A stretch of 47,229 nt of DNA from Oscillospiraceae bacterium. Lineage in GTDB: Bacteria; Bacillota; Clostridia; Oscillospirales; Oscillospiraceae. The stretch is taken from positions 1 through 47,229 of the forward strand of contig JAAWBZ010000036.1 in the NCBI GenBank assembly GCA_022792945.1, written 5' to 3'. The first letter of the stretch is position 1. Every line of letters starts with the position of its first letter. The notes below the pieces were generated by a model, which worked only from the letters and a program-made list of their open reading frames with translations, had not been told where the DNA came from and made no database searches. The translations under genes and the position numbers were made by a program. Below are positions 30,486-38,764 of this stretch, piece by piece.

Positions 30486-31973
30486 ATGGCACAAGCATTA
30501 TTGAAGGTAACGGATATCAACAAATCCTTCGCCGGCGTCCACGCGCTGAAAAATGTCTCCCTGGAGATTATGCCGGGCGAGATTCACTGCCTGGCCGGTG
30601 AGAACGGCTGCGGCAAGTCCACTCTCATCAAGATCATCTCCGGCGTCTACGAGCGGGATGCCGGCACCGTGGAGTTCGACGGCAGGTCCCTGGGGAAGAT
30701 CACCCCCATCGACGCCATCATGAACGGCATCCAGGTGATCTACCAGGATTTCTCCGTGTTTCCCAACCTGACGGTGATGGAGAACCTGGCGCTGAACACC
30801 GAGCTGGCCGCCAAGCGGCGGATCGTCAGCCGCAGGCGCATGCGGCAGATCGCCGAGGAGGCGGTGGCCAAAATTGATTTCCAGGTGGACCTGGACGCGC
30901 TGGTGGGCACGCTTTCCGTGGCGGAAAAGCAGATGGTTGCCATCAGCCGCGCGCTGATGTTCAACGCCAAGCTCATCATCATGGACGAGCCCACCACGGC
31001 CCTGACCAAGAAGGAGGTCCAGGCCCTCTTCCGCATCATCCTGAAGCTGAAGGAACAGGGCATTGCCATCCTTTTCGTCTCCCACAAGCTGGACGAGGTC
31101 TTTGAAATTTCTGAGCGCTTTACCATCTTCCGCTCCGGCGAGCTGGTGGTCACCGGCAATACCAAGGAGCTGGACGACCAGAAATTCACCTTCTACATGA
31201 CCGGCCGCGAGTTCAATCACGACACCTTCCAGGCCGATCAGGTCACCGACCAGCCCATCCTGGAGCTGCAGAGCCTGAGCCTGGAGGGCCACTTCGCCGA
31301 TATCAGCTTCCAGCTGCGCGGCGGCGAAATTCTGGGCATCACCGGTCTTCTGGACTCGGGCCGCACGGAGCTGGCCTTGTCCATGTTCGGCCTCAAGCCG
31401 GCTACCTCCGGCAGGATCCTCCGCGGCGGGCAGGAGGTTTCCATCCGCAGCGTCCAGGAAGCCATCTCTCAGCGCATCGGCTTCATCCCGGAGGACCGCC
31501 TCTCCGAGGGCCTGTTCCTGGAGCAGTCCATCGCCGACAACATCGCCGTCTCCGAGATCGACCATATGCGCGGCGCCGCCGGCGTCTTTGACCGGAGGAA
31601 GTACCAGGCGGAGGTGGACCAGTGGGTGAAGGAGCTGGCCATCAAGACGCCGGACGCCGCCAACGCCGTGTCCACCCTCTCCGGCGGCAACCAGCAGCGG
31701 GTGGTGCTGGCCAAGTGGCTGGCGTGCCATCCCGAGGTACTGATCCTCAACGGCCCCACCGTGGGCGTGGACATTGGCTCCAAGCACGATATCCACGCGA
31801 TCCTCCAGCGCCTGGCGCGGGAGAACGGCATGGGCATCATCATCATCTCCGACGACCTGCCCGAGGTGCTGCAGAATTGCTCCCGGGTGCTGGTCCTCAA
31901 GGACGGCAGGATCACCCTGGAAGCCCCCACCGAAGGCCTCCAGGAAGCCGAGATCCTGGCGCACATGATGTAA
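30486..31973 (+). CDS. Sugar ABC transporter ATP-binding protein (rhamnose)
   Basis: A 495-residue protein with two fused ATPase domains of the RbsA/MglA/RhaT type. Domain 1 has Walker A GENGCGKST, the degenerate signature LSVAEKQMVAISRAL and Walker B KLIIMDEPTTAL. Domain 2 (from about 260) has a degenerate Walker A (GLLDSGRTE), as usual in this subfamily, and a full signature LSGGNQQRVVLAKWL, with LNGPTVGVDIGSK as Walker B, where Asn replaces the usual Asp. It powers the two permeases encoded next. The ATG at 30486 follows GGAGG; twelve earlier codons are excluded. The permease gene starts 15 bases later. Confidence 0.92.
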   Translation: MAQALLKVTDINKSFAGVHALKNVSLEIMPGEIHCLAGENGCGKSTLIKIISGVYERDAGTVEFDGRSLGKITPIDAIMNGIQVIYQDFSVFPNLTVMENLALNTELAAKRRIVSRRRMRQIAEEAVAKIDFQVDLDALVGTLSVAEKQMVAISRALMFNAKLIIMDEPTTALTKKEVQALFRIILKLKEQGIAILFVSHKLDEVFEISERFTIFRSGELVVTGNTKELDDQKFTFYMTGREFNHDTFQADQVTDQPILELQSLSLEGHFADISFQLRGGEILGITGLLDSGRTELALSMFGLKPATSGRILRGGQEVSIRSVQEAISQRIGFIPEDRLSEGLFLEQSIADNIAVSEIDHMRGAAGVFDRRKYQAEVDQWVKELAIKTPDAANAVSTLSGGNQQRVVLAKWLACHPEVLILNGPTVGVDIGSKHDIHAILQRLARENGMGIIIISDDLPEVLQNCSRVLVLKDGRITLEAPTEGLQEAEILAHMM

Positions 31974-31988
31974 GGAGGGACCGGAAAG

Positions 31989-33017
31989 ATGCAGAAAAAA
32001 TTGAAAAAACTGGCCGGCCGCACAGAATTGTATGTATTTTTAATCATCGTGGCCCTGGCGATCCTGATCCAGGCCAAGTCCGGGCAGTTCTTCACCAGCA
32101 ACAACCTGGTGGATATCGCCTCGGCGCTGATTGTGCCGGGCATCTTCGCGGTGGGGGCGTTCATGGTGCTCATCTCCGGCGGCATCGACGTCTCCTTCCC
32201 GGCGCTGGCCTCCCTGACGGCCTACGCCACCACCAAGCTGCTCCTGGACGCCGGGTACGAGGGCGGCGTGTGGCTGCCGGTGCTGGCGGCCCTGGCCATC
32301 GGCGCGGTGCTGGGGGCATTCAACGGACTGTTCGTCGGCTGCTTCAACCTAAACGCCATGATTATCACCCTGGGCGCGTCCAGCGTGTTCAAGGGCTTCA
32401 TGCAGGGCACCCTCCAGTCCAAGCAGCTGGCGGTGATCCCCACAGGCATGAAGGACTTCGGCACCAGCGCGCTGTTCACCGCCACCAACCCCGTCTCGGG
32501 CCTCTCCTCGCGGATGCCGGTGGCATTTCTGGGGCTGGTGATCGTGGTGGCGTTGGCGTGGTTCCTGCTGAATAAGACCTACTTCGGCCGCGGCATCTAC
32601 GCCATCGGCGGCAATCCGGCCTCGGCCAAGGCCGCGGGCTTCAACGTCAAGCGGACCAAGTTCCTCCTCTATGTCATCGTGGGCATGATCTCCTCGGTGG
32701 CGGGCCTGATCCGCGTGTGCATGATGCAGCAGTGCCATCCCACCAATATGCTGGGCATGGAGATGAACATCATCGCCGGCGTGGTGCTGGGCGGCACGGC
32801 CATCACCGGCGGCGCCGGCACCCTGACCGGCTGTATGCTGGGCACGCTGCTGATCGTGCTGGTGGAGAACTCCATGATCCTCATCGGCGTCCCCACCACC
32901 TGGAAGCAGGTGTTCACCGGCGCTCTGATCGTCATCGGTACCGGCGTCTCCGCCATGCAGGTCATCCGGGCCAACAAGGCCGCGGACAAAGCCAAGATCC
33001 GGAAGGAGGCCGCGTAA
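31989..33017 (+). CDS. Sugar ABC transporter permease 1 (rhamnose)
   Basis: A 342-residue integral membrane protein of the RbsC/BPD_transp_2 family with about 8-10 helices. Typical segments are FMVLISGGIDVSFPALASLT, NGLFVGCFNLNAMIITLGAS, GRGIYAIGGNPASAKAAGFN (the cytoplasmic coupling loop) and NIIAGVVLGGTAITGGAGTL. The GTxxG-type last helices are intact. GGAGG lies before the ATG. It is followed with no gap by the second permease, so the two probably form a heterodimeric channel, as in the rhamnose transporters of rhizobia. Confidence 0.92.
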   Translation: MQKKLKKLAGRTELYVFLIIVALAILIQAKSGQFFTSNNLVDIASALIVPGIFAVGAFMVLISGGIDVSFPALASLTAYATTKLLLDAGYEGGVWLPVLAALAIGAVLGAFNGLFVGCFNLNAMIITLGASSVFKGFMQGTLQSKQLAVIPTGMKDFGTSALFTATNPVSGLSSRMPVAFLGLVIVVALAWFLLNKTYFGRGIYAIGGNPASAKAAGFNVKRTKFLLYVIVGMISSVAGLIRVCMMQQCHPTNMLGMEMNIIAGVVLGGTAITGGAGTLTGCMLGTLLIVLVENSMILIGVPTTWKQVFTGALIVIGTGVSAMQVIRANKAADKAKIRKEAA

Positions 33018-34013
33018 ATGCAAAAGCTTCAAAAAGCTGCCCGGAACAACCAGCATGTGGTCCGGCTGCTGGTTATTATGGTGTGCTGGCTGATCTTCAT
33101 GGCCATCACCCGGTTCCAGAAGTTCTATACCTTCCTCAACTTCCAGACCATCGCCTCGCAGTTCCCCGAGTTCGGCCTGATGTCCCTGGGCGTCATGCTG
33201 TGCATGATCACCGGCGGCATCGACCTCAGCTGCGTGGGCGTGGCGAACCTGACAAGCATCCTCATGGCTATGCTTATGACGAAGCTGGCCGGCGGCGCGG
33301 ACGCCTCCCTGGGGGGCGGCTGGTTTCCGGTGATTTTCCTGCTGGCCATGGCCATCGGCGCGCTGTGCGGGCTGTTCAGCGGCTTCCTGGTCTCCAGGAT
33401 CCGGATTCCGCCCATCCTGGCGACGCTGGGCGTCAATGAGCTGCTCAGCGGCGTGTGCATCGTCCTCACTGACGGCGCGGCCTACAGCTCCTTCCCCAAG
33501 GATATGACCAATGCCCTCTCTGCCAACATCGGCGGCGTGGTGCCAGTGCGGCTGCTGGTGTTCATTGTGGCGGCGGTGGCGGTGTGGTTCATGCTGGAGC
33601 GCACCACCTACGGCCTCAAGCTCCATCTGCTGGGTACCAGCGAGAAGGTGGCTGTCTACTCCGGCCTCAAGACCAACCGGCTGCTGCTGCGGACCTATAT
33701 GACCTCAGGCATTCTCTCGTCCCTGGGCGGCCTGATGATGCTGGCCACCTACGCCTCGGCCCGGGCCGACTACGGCAGTCAGTATACGCTCCAGACCATT
33801 CTGATTGTGGTGCTGGGCGGCGTCAGCCCCAATGGCGGCAAGGGCCGCATCTCCGGTGTCATTCTGGCGATTTTCGTGCTGAAGCTGCTGGAATCCGGCA
33901 TCAACCGCTTCCAGAACATGTCCAGCTATTATATCTCGCTGATCTGGGGCGGCGTGCTGATTCTGGCAATGATGCTGGACTACTTCACGTCCAACAAAAG
34001 GGTGAGGAGCTGA
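33018..34013 (+). CDS. Sugar ABC transporter permease 2 (rhamnose)
   Basis: A 331-residue RbsC-family permease, the partner of the preceding one; its ATG directly follows that stop codon. Segments include SLGVMLCMITGGIDLSCVGV, SRIRIPPILATLGVNELLSG, YGLKLHLLGTSEKVAVYSGL (coupling loop) and IVVLGGVSPNGGKGRISGVI. The two permeases differ considerably, which points to a heterodimer rather than a recent duplication. It is followed after three bases by the mutarotase gene. Confidence 0.92.
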   Translation: MQKLQKAARNNQHVVRLLVIMVCWLIFMAITRFQKFYTFLNFQTIASQFPEFGLMSLGVMLCMITGGIDLSCVGVANLTSILMAMLMTKLAGGADASLGGGWFPVIFLLAMAIGALCGLFSGFLVSRIRIPPILATLGVNELLSGVCIVLTDGAAYSSFPKDMTNALSANIGGVVPVRLLVFIVAAVAVWFMLERTTYGLKLHLLGTSEKVAVYSGLKTNRLLLRTYMTSGILSSLGGLMMLATYASARADYGSQYTLQTILIVVLGGVSPNGGKGRISGVILAIFVLKLLESGINRFQNMSSYYISLIWGGVLILAMMLDYFTSNKRVRS

Positions 34014-34016
34014 AAT

Positions 34017-34358
34017 ATGAAACAAATTTTCGGTCAGATCGGCCGGCTCAGGCGGGAGTGCATTGAGGAGTACTGCCGCCTCCATGAGACCGACGTCCAC
34101 ACCGCGCGCTGGGCCGGTGTCCTGGAGACGATTCACGCCTGTCATATTCAAAATTACTCGATTTTTATTGAGGATGACGTGGTGTTCGGCTATTTTGAGT
34201 ACACCGGCGAGGACTATGAGGCCGATATGGCCAGGATGGCCGAGGACCCGGCGACCCAGGACTGGTGGTCCCACACCCGCCCGTGCTTTACCAGGTATAG
34301 CGCGGACAGCAAGGAGCCGTTCTACAGCGATATGCGGCAGATTTTCCGGTTTGAATGA
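34017..34358 (+). CDS. rhaM: L-rhamnose mutarotase
   Basis: A 113-residue dimeric alpha/beta protein of the YiiL/RhaU family that interconverts alpha and beta anomers of L-rhamnose, feeding the isomerase. Characteristic parts are IEEYCRLHETDVHTARWAGV, HIQNYSIFIEDDVVFGYFEY and DMARMAEDPATQDWWSHTRP. The size is normal. It starts three bases after the permease and its stop overlaps the frame of the next gene. Presence of this gene is the best support for L-rhamnose, rather than another 6-deoxyhexose, as the transported sugar. Confidence 0.93.
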   Translation: MKQIFGQIGRLRRECIEEYCRLHETDVHTARWAGVLETIHACHIQNYSIFIEDDVVFGYFEYTGEDYEADMARMAEDPATQDWWSHTRPCFTRYSADSKEPFYSDMRQIFRFE

Positions 34359-34369
34359 GGAGACGGCGG

Positions 34370-35116
34370 ATGAAACGAGTCTTATTGGTCGGCGAGAGCT
34401 GGCATGTGCATGTGACCGAGGCGAAGGGCTTCGATACCTTCAGCTACGACTACTACGAGGAGGCCGTAGAGTATATCCAGGCGGCGCTGGAGGCCAACGG
34501 CGCGGAGTTCTGTCACATTCCCTCCCACATGGTGGAGGCAAGGTTCCCCAAGACGGTGGAGGAGCTGGCGCGGTACGATGTGGTGATGTTCTCCGACGTG
34601 GGGGCCAACACCATGAATCTGCCCATGAACGTCTTTCAGCGGCTCCAGCCCACGGTGAACAAGCTGGAGCTGGTGCGGCAGTATGTGGAGCAGGGGGGCG
34701 CGTTCGTGATGATCGGCGGCTACCTGACCTTCCAGGGCATCCAGGGCCGGGGCTGTTACAAGCGCACGGTCATTGAGGAGCTGCTGCCGGTGAGCCTTCT
34801 GGAGGGTGACGACCGGGTGGAGAGCAGCCAGGGCGTCTGCCCGCGGGTGAGCGCGCCGGACCATCCGGTGATGCAGGGCCTGCCGGAGACATGGCCGCAG
34901 ATTCTGGGCTACAACCGCCTGTTGCCAAAGGTGGGCAGCGAGGTGGTGGCGACGGTGGGCGAGGATCCGCTGGTGGTCCTGGGGACCTATGGCAAGGGAC
35001 GCGTGTGCGCCTACGCCACCGACTGCGCGCCCCACTGGTCTCCGGTGCCGTTCTGCACCTGGGACGGCTATCGGACGCTTTGGGGCAACCTGCTGCGGTA
35101 CCTGACGGCGGAATAA
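34370..35116 (+). CDS. Class I glutamine amidotransferase-like protein
   Basis: A 248-residue cytoplasmic protein resembling the GATase1-like family (flavodoxin-like fold): MKRVLLVGESWHVHVTEAKG, ARYDVVMFSDVGANTMNLPM, QYVEQGGAFVMIGGYLTFQG and VVLGTYGKGRVCAYATDCAP. A nucleophile Cys in the usual GxCxG elbow is not evident (the matching turn reads MIGGY), so it may not be an active amidotransferase. GAGGAG seven bases upstream selects the ATG at 34370. It is the last gene before a strong terminator in the rhamnose operon, so it probably acts on or senses a rhamnose-related compound. Function unknown. Confidence 0.7.
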   Translation: MKRVLLVGESWHVHVTEAKGFDTFSYDYYEEAVEYIQAALEANGAEFCHIPSHMVEARFPKTVEELARYDVVMFSDVGANTMNLPMNVFQRLQPTVNKLELVRQYVEQGGAFVMIGGYLTFQGIQGRGCYKRTVIEELLPVSLLEGDDRVESSQGVCPRVSAPDHPVMQGLPETWPQILGYNRLLPKVGSEVVATVGEDPLVVLGTYGKGRVCAYATDCAPHWSPVPFCTWDGYRTLWGNLLRYLTAE

Positions 35117-35132
35117 GCGTTCTGGATATCCC

Positions 35133-35171
35133 AAAACGGGCAAAAAGTCCAATGGACTTTTTGCCCGTTTT
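35133..35171 (+). terminator. Terminator of the rhamnose operon
   Basis: A perfect 18-bp stem AAAACGGGCAAAAAGTCC with its complement around AAT, running into seven T. The T-rich ends allow it to serve both the rhamnose operon and the convergent HxlR gene. Confidence 0.93.
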
Positions 35172-35179
35172 TTTCGCTG

Positions 35180-35557
35180 TCACTCCGGCAGGTCATGGAA
35201 GGAGCGGACGTAGTCCGGCGGGCAGAGATGCTGCTCGGACCAGAGGACCATCGCGGAGAGGATGGGGACAAAGCTCTGTCCCAGCTCGCTCAGGGAGTAT
35301 TCTACTCGCGGCGGGACCTCCGGATAGACCCGGCGGCGGAGGAAGCCGTCGCCCTCCAGCTCCCGCAGCTGGCGCGTCAGGGAGGACTGGGTGATGCCGT
35401 CCAGCCGGCGCAGCAGCTGCCCGAACCGCTGGACGCGGTAGCAGGCCACATACCAGAGAATCAGCAGCTTCCATTTGCTGCCCAGCGCCGCCTGGACACG
35501 GCTCATAGGCTCGCACCGGGCAAGCATCTCCGCGTTATTGAACTTCGTTTCCGACAT
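35180..35557 (-). CDS. HxlR-family transcriptional regulator
   Basis: A 125-residue winged helix-turn-helix protein of the HxlR (MarR-like) family: the N-terminal CEPMSRVQAALGSKWKLLIL, the FGQLLRRLDGITQSSLTRQL recognition segment and the wing with VYPEVPPRVEYSLSELGQSF. The Cys near residue 15 is the usual redox or electrophile-sensing Cys of YodB/HypR-type members, so it may respond to thiol-reactive compounds. GGAGG lies before the ATG. It is divergent from a radical SAM gene, and two direct repeats in the gap (35605-35636) are candidate binding sites. Confidence 0.88.
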   Translation of the reverse strand: MSETKFNNAEMLARCEPMSRVQAALGSKWKLLILWYVACYRVQRFGQLLRRLDGITQSSLTRQLRELEGDGFLRRRVYPEVPPRVEYSLSELGQSFVPILSAMVLWSEQHLCPPDYVRSFHDLPE

Positions 35558-35604
35558 TTTAGGACCTCCTTCATGGGAACATTCCGGTGCATGGTATCAA
35601 AAAT

Positions 35605-35660
35605 CGTACTATTGCGAAAAAATGTGCGTACTTGCGCCGCGGCCGCGCCGGTGGTATCCT
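35605..35660 (+). promoter_or_regulatory. Promoter of radical SAM gene with repeat sites
   Basis: CGTACTATTGCG (35605-35616) and CGTACTTGCG (35627-35636) are direct repeats 22 bp apart. The second overlaps the -35 box TTGCGC (35632-35637), which is 17 bp from TATCCT (35655-35660). Occupancy by HxlR would block transcription of the radical SAM gene. Confidence 0.5.
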
Positions 35661-35692
35661 GGAGGCGGATCAGATAGAAAGGAGACGATTGG

Positions 35693-36577
35693 ATGCACTT
35701 TGACGGAACCATCTGGCGGCCGCCCTACGAGGCCGGATCGCTGCTGCTCCAGGCGACTGCGGGCTGCACCCACCACCGCTGCAAATTCTGCACCCTCTAC
35801 GAGGACCTGTCCTTTCGCTTTCGGATGTCACCGCTGGCGGAGGTCCAGGCGGACCTGGACGAGGCCGCGCGGTACAGCTTGGCTGTGGGACGGGTGTTTC
35901 TCACCGGCGCGAACCCCTTCGTCCTGACAGCGGGGAAGCTCGGGACACTGGCGCGGGAGATTCACCAGCGCTTCCCGGCGGTCCAAAGCATCGGCTGCTT
36001 TGCCCGGGTCACCGACGTGACGCGCAAGACACCGGAGGATCTGGCCCAGCTGCGGGAGCTGGGCTACGACGGCCTGACATTGGGCGTGGAGACCGGCGAC
36101 GACGCGGCACTGGCCTTCATGCGTAAGGGCTATACCGCAGCGGACGTCCTGGAGCAGTGCCAGAAATTGGATGCCGCCGGGATCAGCTACCACTTTTTCT
36201 ATCTCACCGGCATCTCCGGCGCCGGCAGAGGGGAGGCGGGCGCACGGGCGTCGGCGCGGCTGTTCAACCAGCTGCACCCGCGGACCATCGGCGCCTCCAT
36301 GCTGACGATTTTTGAGACCTCCGAGCTGTATCAGGAGATACAGCTGGGCAGCTGGCGCGAGGCGGGGGAGATCGAGAAGCTGGCGGAGCTGAAAGCCTTG
36401 ATCGAGCACCTGACCATCCCCACCCGCATCGCTACGGACGGCGCGTCCAACCTGGTGCAGGTGCGGGGCGAGCTGCCCCGGGACCGGGCGCGGCTGGCGG
36501 AGGGCCTGGGGCGGCTGATGGCAGCGGTGGATGAGGATGTCCTGCGCAGCTATCGAACCAATCTGCGGCACCTCTAG
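35693..36577 (+). CDS. Radical SAM protein
   Basis: A 294-residue radical SAM enzyme with the cluster motif in GCTHHRCKFC (a CX4CX2C spacing rather than the canonical CX3CX2C, as I recall for this clostridial group). Further SAM-barrel features are VGRVFLTGANPF, GYDGLTLGVETGDDAALAFM (the GVETG substrate/SAM turn) and ISYHFFYLTGISG. There is no extra cluster domain or B12 domain, and the product is unknown. AAGGAG precedes the ATG. It is divergent from an HxlR regulator and its last four bases overlap the convergent ATC-hydrolase-family gene, so there is no room for a terminator between them. Confidence 0.87.
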   Translation: MHFDGTIWRPPYEAGSLLLQATAGCTHHRCKFCTLYEDLSFRFRMSPLAEVQADLDEAARYSLAVGRVFLTGANPFVLTAGKLGTLAREIHQRFPAVQSIGCFARVTDVTRKTPEDLAQLRELGYDGLTLGVETGDDAALAFMRKGYTAADVLEQCQKLDAAGISYHFFYLTGISGAGRGEAGARASARLFNQLHPRTIGASMLTIFETSELYQEIQLGSWREAGEIEKLAELKALIEHLTIPTRIATDGASNLVQVRGELPRDRARLAEGLGRLMAAVDEDVLRSYRTNLRHL

Positions 36578-37179
36578 CCACGGTAGAAGTGGAAGTCGCA
36601 TTGGTCTGCGTCGCCGGCCAGGGTGCCGCCGCGCTGGAAGCGGATCCTCGGGGCGAGGCCGGAAAAGACGATTTCGTCGTTCTCACAGTAGACACAGCAC
36701 AGTTCCGGACAGCCCATGGCCTGGGTCAGCTCATGGTAGACGCAGCGGCGGAGATCAAAGTGGATTTCCCGGGCGTCACAGCGCACCCAGACGGTATCCC
36801 AGCCAGTGGCGGGGTAGTTTTTCGCCAGAACGCGGCGGACGCTCCGACGGAACAGACCATAAGCGCCAGGGAGGCGGCCCAGGCGGCGCATCCGTGCACC
36901 CTTGGCCCCAGCGGCCTGCTGTGTTTCATGCCGGACACTGGACAGCGCATCCTTCTGGTCCATGCCGTGTTCCCGGAGGGTCAGGTAGAAGGCCATAGGT
37001 GGAAGCAGATTGTCCCGGAGGTGGGCACGGAACACGGCGCTGCCGCGGTCGTCGACGGTGTCCAGCAGCGCCTGATAGCGCCGCTCAGTGCGGGCAAAGA
37101 GGTCCGCGCCCGCCTCCGGCCCGAAGAAGCGGCAGCAGTCGCCGGAGAGAAAGGCGAACGGGGTCTCAGAGAGCAGCAT
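36574..37179 (-). CDS. ATC (L-2-amino-thiazoline-4-carboxylate) hydrolase-family protein
   Basis: A 201-residue protein matching the ATC hydrolase family. The C-terminal half is diagnostic: a VYHELTQAMGCPELCCVYCE segment, DEIVFSGLAPRIRFQRGGTL and DADQCDF, with conserved Cys residues. The named reaction opens a thiazoline ring on the route to cysteine in pseudomonads, but most clostridial members are uncharacterised and the true substrate here is unknown. Its start lies inside the 3' end of an AbrB-type gene (14-base overlap), so the two are co-translated. ATG 37179 is chosen over GTG 37188 because GGGAGG is spaced correctly for it. Confidence 0.8.
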   Translation of the reverse strand: MLLSETPFAFLSGDCCRFFGPEAGADLFARTERRYQALLDTVDDRGSAVFRAHLRDNLLPPMAFYLTLREHGMDQKDALSSVRHETQQAAGAKGARMRRLGRLPGAYGLFRRSVRRVLAKNYPATGWDTVWVRCDAREIHFDLRRCVYHELTQAMGCPELCCVYCENDEIVFSGLAPRIRFQRGGTLAGDADQCDFHFYRG

Positions 37180-37399
37180 GGCCGTCACCTCCCGCCATCA
37201 AATCGAAGACATGGCTGGCGTAGCGCTCCAATACGTCGGACTTGGTGACCGCGATACCCCATTTCTCGTCGCCCAGGACGATGAGGGTGTCGCCGGCATG
37301 GATGCTGAAGGTTTCACGGGCCTCCTTGGGAATGATAATCTGGCCGCGTTCCCCGACCTTGACGGTGCCGAAGATGTAGTGGCCGTTGGGGATCTCCAT
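37166..37399 (-). CDS. AbrB/MazE-type (SpoVT-AbrB) transcriptional switch
   Basis: A 77-residue protein with a swapped-hairpin AbrB DNA-binding domain: YIFGTVKVGERGQIIIPKEA, then FSIHAGDTLIVLGDEKWGIA. Such proteins bind DNA as dimers and act as transition-state regulators or antitoxins. No toxin gene follows; instead the ATC-hydrolase-family gene overlaps its end, so it may regulate that gene. GAGGT seven bases upstream selects the ATG at 37399 over two earlier ones. A TTGACA at 37427-37432 has no usable -10 before the start, so the promoter is uncertain. Confidence 0.85.
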   Translation of the reverse strand: MEIPNGHYIFGTVKVGERGQIIIPKEARETFSIHAGDTLIVLGDEKWGIAVTKSDVLERYASHVFDLMAGGDGHAAL

Positions 37400-37469
37400 G
37401 AACATACCTCGGAAAAAAAGTTCATTTGTCAAGAGAAAAGAGCATAAATGCCGATGAATTTACGAAAAA

Positions 37470-37494
37470 GGGGGTGTGCCAGCGGCACACCCCC
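37470..37494 (-). terminator. Terminator of the second ABC transporter operon
   Basis: A perfect 11-bp stem GGGGGTGTGCC-AGC-GGCACACCCCC, followed on the minus strand by five T, 36 bases after the binding-protein stop. Confidence 0.9.
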
Positions 37495-37530
37495 GATTTC
37501 AGATGCCAGTATGAAGCAAATGCTTATCGA

Positions 37531-38721
37531 TTAGTCATAAACCAGCAGGGCGATCATCTCGTCGTCGATGTTGCTGGCGTCGTACCACTGCGCGCCGGTG
37601 TCCACATCGGACACGGACTCACCGCGTGCCGCGGCGGCAGCCATCTCAACGGCCTTATAGCCAATCTGATAGGGATCCTGTGTCACGGAGCCATAGAACC
37701 AGCCGTTTCTCACAGCGTCCTTCTGAGCCTTGCCGGCGTCGAAGCCCGCAACGACCAGATCGCCGTACTTGGCGCCCTCAGCCAGATCAGAGCCGTCGGA
37801 AACCGCGGAGAGGAAACCGGTGACAGCGCCCTCGTTGGAGCAGAACACCGCAACCAGGCCATCCATGTTCAGCAGCGCGTTGGCAGCGGTCTGCACAGCG
37901 GTCGCCTCGGTAGTGGCGGAGATCTCCACGCGGATGATGATGGCGGGATCAGAAACGGTCTTCTCCCACAGGGTGTGGCCCTCAATGGAGACCTTGCCGG
38001 GCTGATAGGTCTCGGCGATCTCAGCCATCTTGTTGACAAAGCCGGTAGTACGGCCGGTCACGGAGGCGGAGACGGCGTCCTGGGAGACACAGCCAATGAT
38101 GATGGGGCTGTCGGAGGTAGCGTTCTGCATGGCGGCAACCAGACCCTCGTGCTCGCCGAACTTCTCGGCGGCCAAAGCGGCGGCGGCCTCGTTGTTGGTG
38201 GCAGCGGTGGCCTTCACGGCGCCGGTGGTGTCTTCGGGCACGCCGGAGTCAAAGCCGATGACAGGAATGTTCTTGGAAGCGCACTCCTCGAGGATCTCGG
38301 TCACAGCCTCGGTGGACAGGGCGGCCAGGGCCATAGCCTTGGGACCCTTCGCCATTTCCTGCTTGACCATGTTCACCTGCGCGTCGATCTCAGTCTCGGA
38401 AGCGGGGCCGTCAAAGTAAATCTCCACACCCAGGTCCGCGGCGGCGGCGTCAGCGCCGGCCTTCACGGCCTGCCAGAACTGATGCTGGAAGCCCTTCGCC
38501 ATGACGGGGATATAAATGGTCTCGTCGGTCTCAGCAGGAGCGGGGTCGGCGCTCTCCACGGGAGCTGCGTCCTCATCATCCTTCTCAGCAGGAGCGGGCT
38601 GGTCATTGTTGGTGGCGGGCTGGTCGTTGTTGGCAGGGGTCTGGGTATCGTCGCCGCCGCAGGCGGCCAGCGCGAATACCATGGTCAGCGCCAACAGAAG
38701 TGCTAGAATCTTTTTGGTCAT
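37531..38721 (-). CDS. Sugar ABC transporter substrate-binding lipoprotein 2
   Basis: A 396-residue lipoprotein: signal peptide with lipobox LAAC (Cys about 21), a long acidic Pro/Asn/Glu tether (22-65) and a ribose-type binding fold: IYIPVMAKGFQHQFWQAVKA, EIDAQVNMVKQEMAKGPKAM, NIPVIGFDSGVPED and LVVAGFDAGKAQKDAVRNGW. It captures a monosaccharide outside the membrane for the permease and ATPase encoded upstream. The sugar is not evident from sequence. The GH95 fucosidase across the AraC gene makes fucose or another glycan-derived sugar plausible, but that is inference. It is the last gene of a minus-strand operon, with a hairpin before it and a terminator after it. Confidence 0.88.
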   Translation of the reverse strand: MTKKILALLLALTMVFALAACGGDDTQTPANNDQPATNNDQPAPAEKDDEDAAPVESADPAPAETDETIYIPVMAKGFQHQFWQAVKAGADAAAADLGVEIYFDGPASETEIDAQVNMVKQEMAKGPKAMALAALSTEAVTEILEECASKNIPVIGFDSGVPEDTTGAVKATAATNNEAAAALAAEKFGEHEGLVAAMQNATSDSPIIIGCVSQDAVSASVTGRTTGFVNKMAEIAETYQPGKVSIEGHTLWEKTVSDPAIIIRVEISATTEATAVQTAANALLNMDGLVAVFCSNEGAVTGFLSAVSDGSDLAEGAKYGDLVVAGFDAGKAQKDAVRNGWFYGSVTQDPYQIGYKAVEMAAAAARGESVSDVDTGAQWYDASNIDDEMIALLVYD

Positions 38722-38764
38722 TTTTTTGATGTTCCTCCTCGTGTTTTTGATTTTTTATCTAAAA

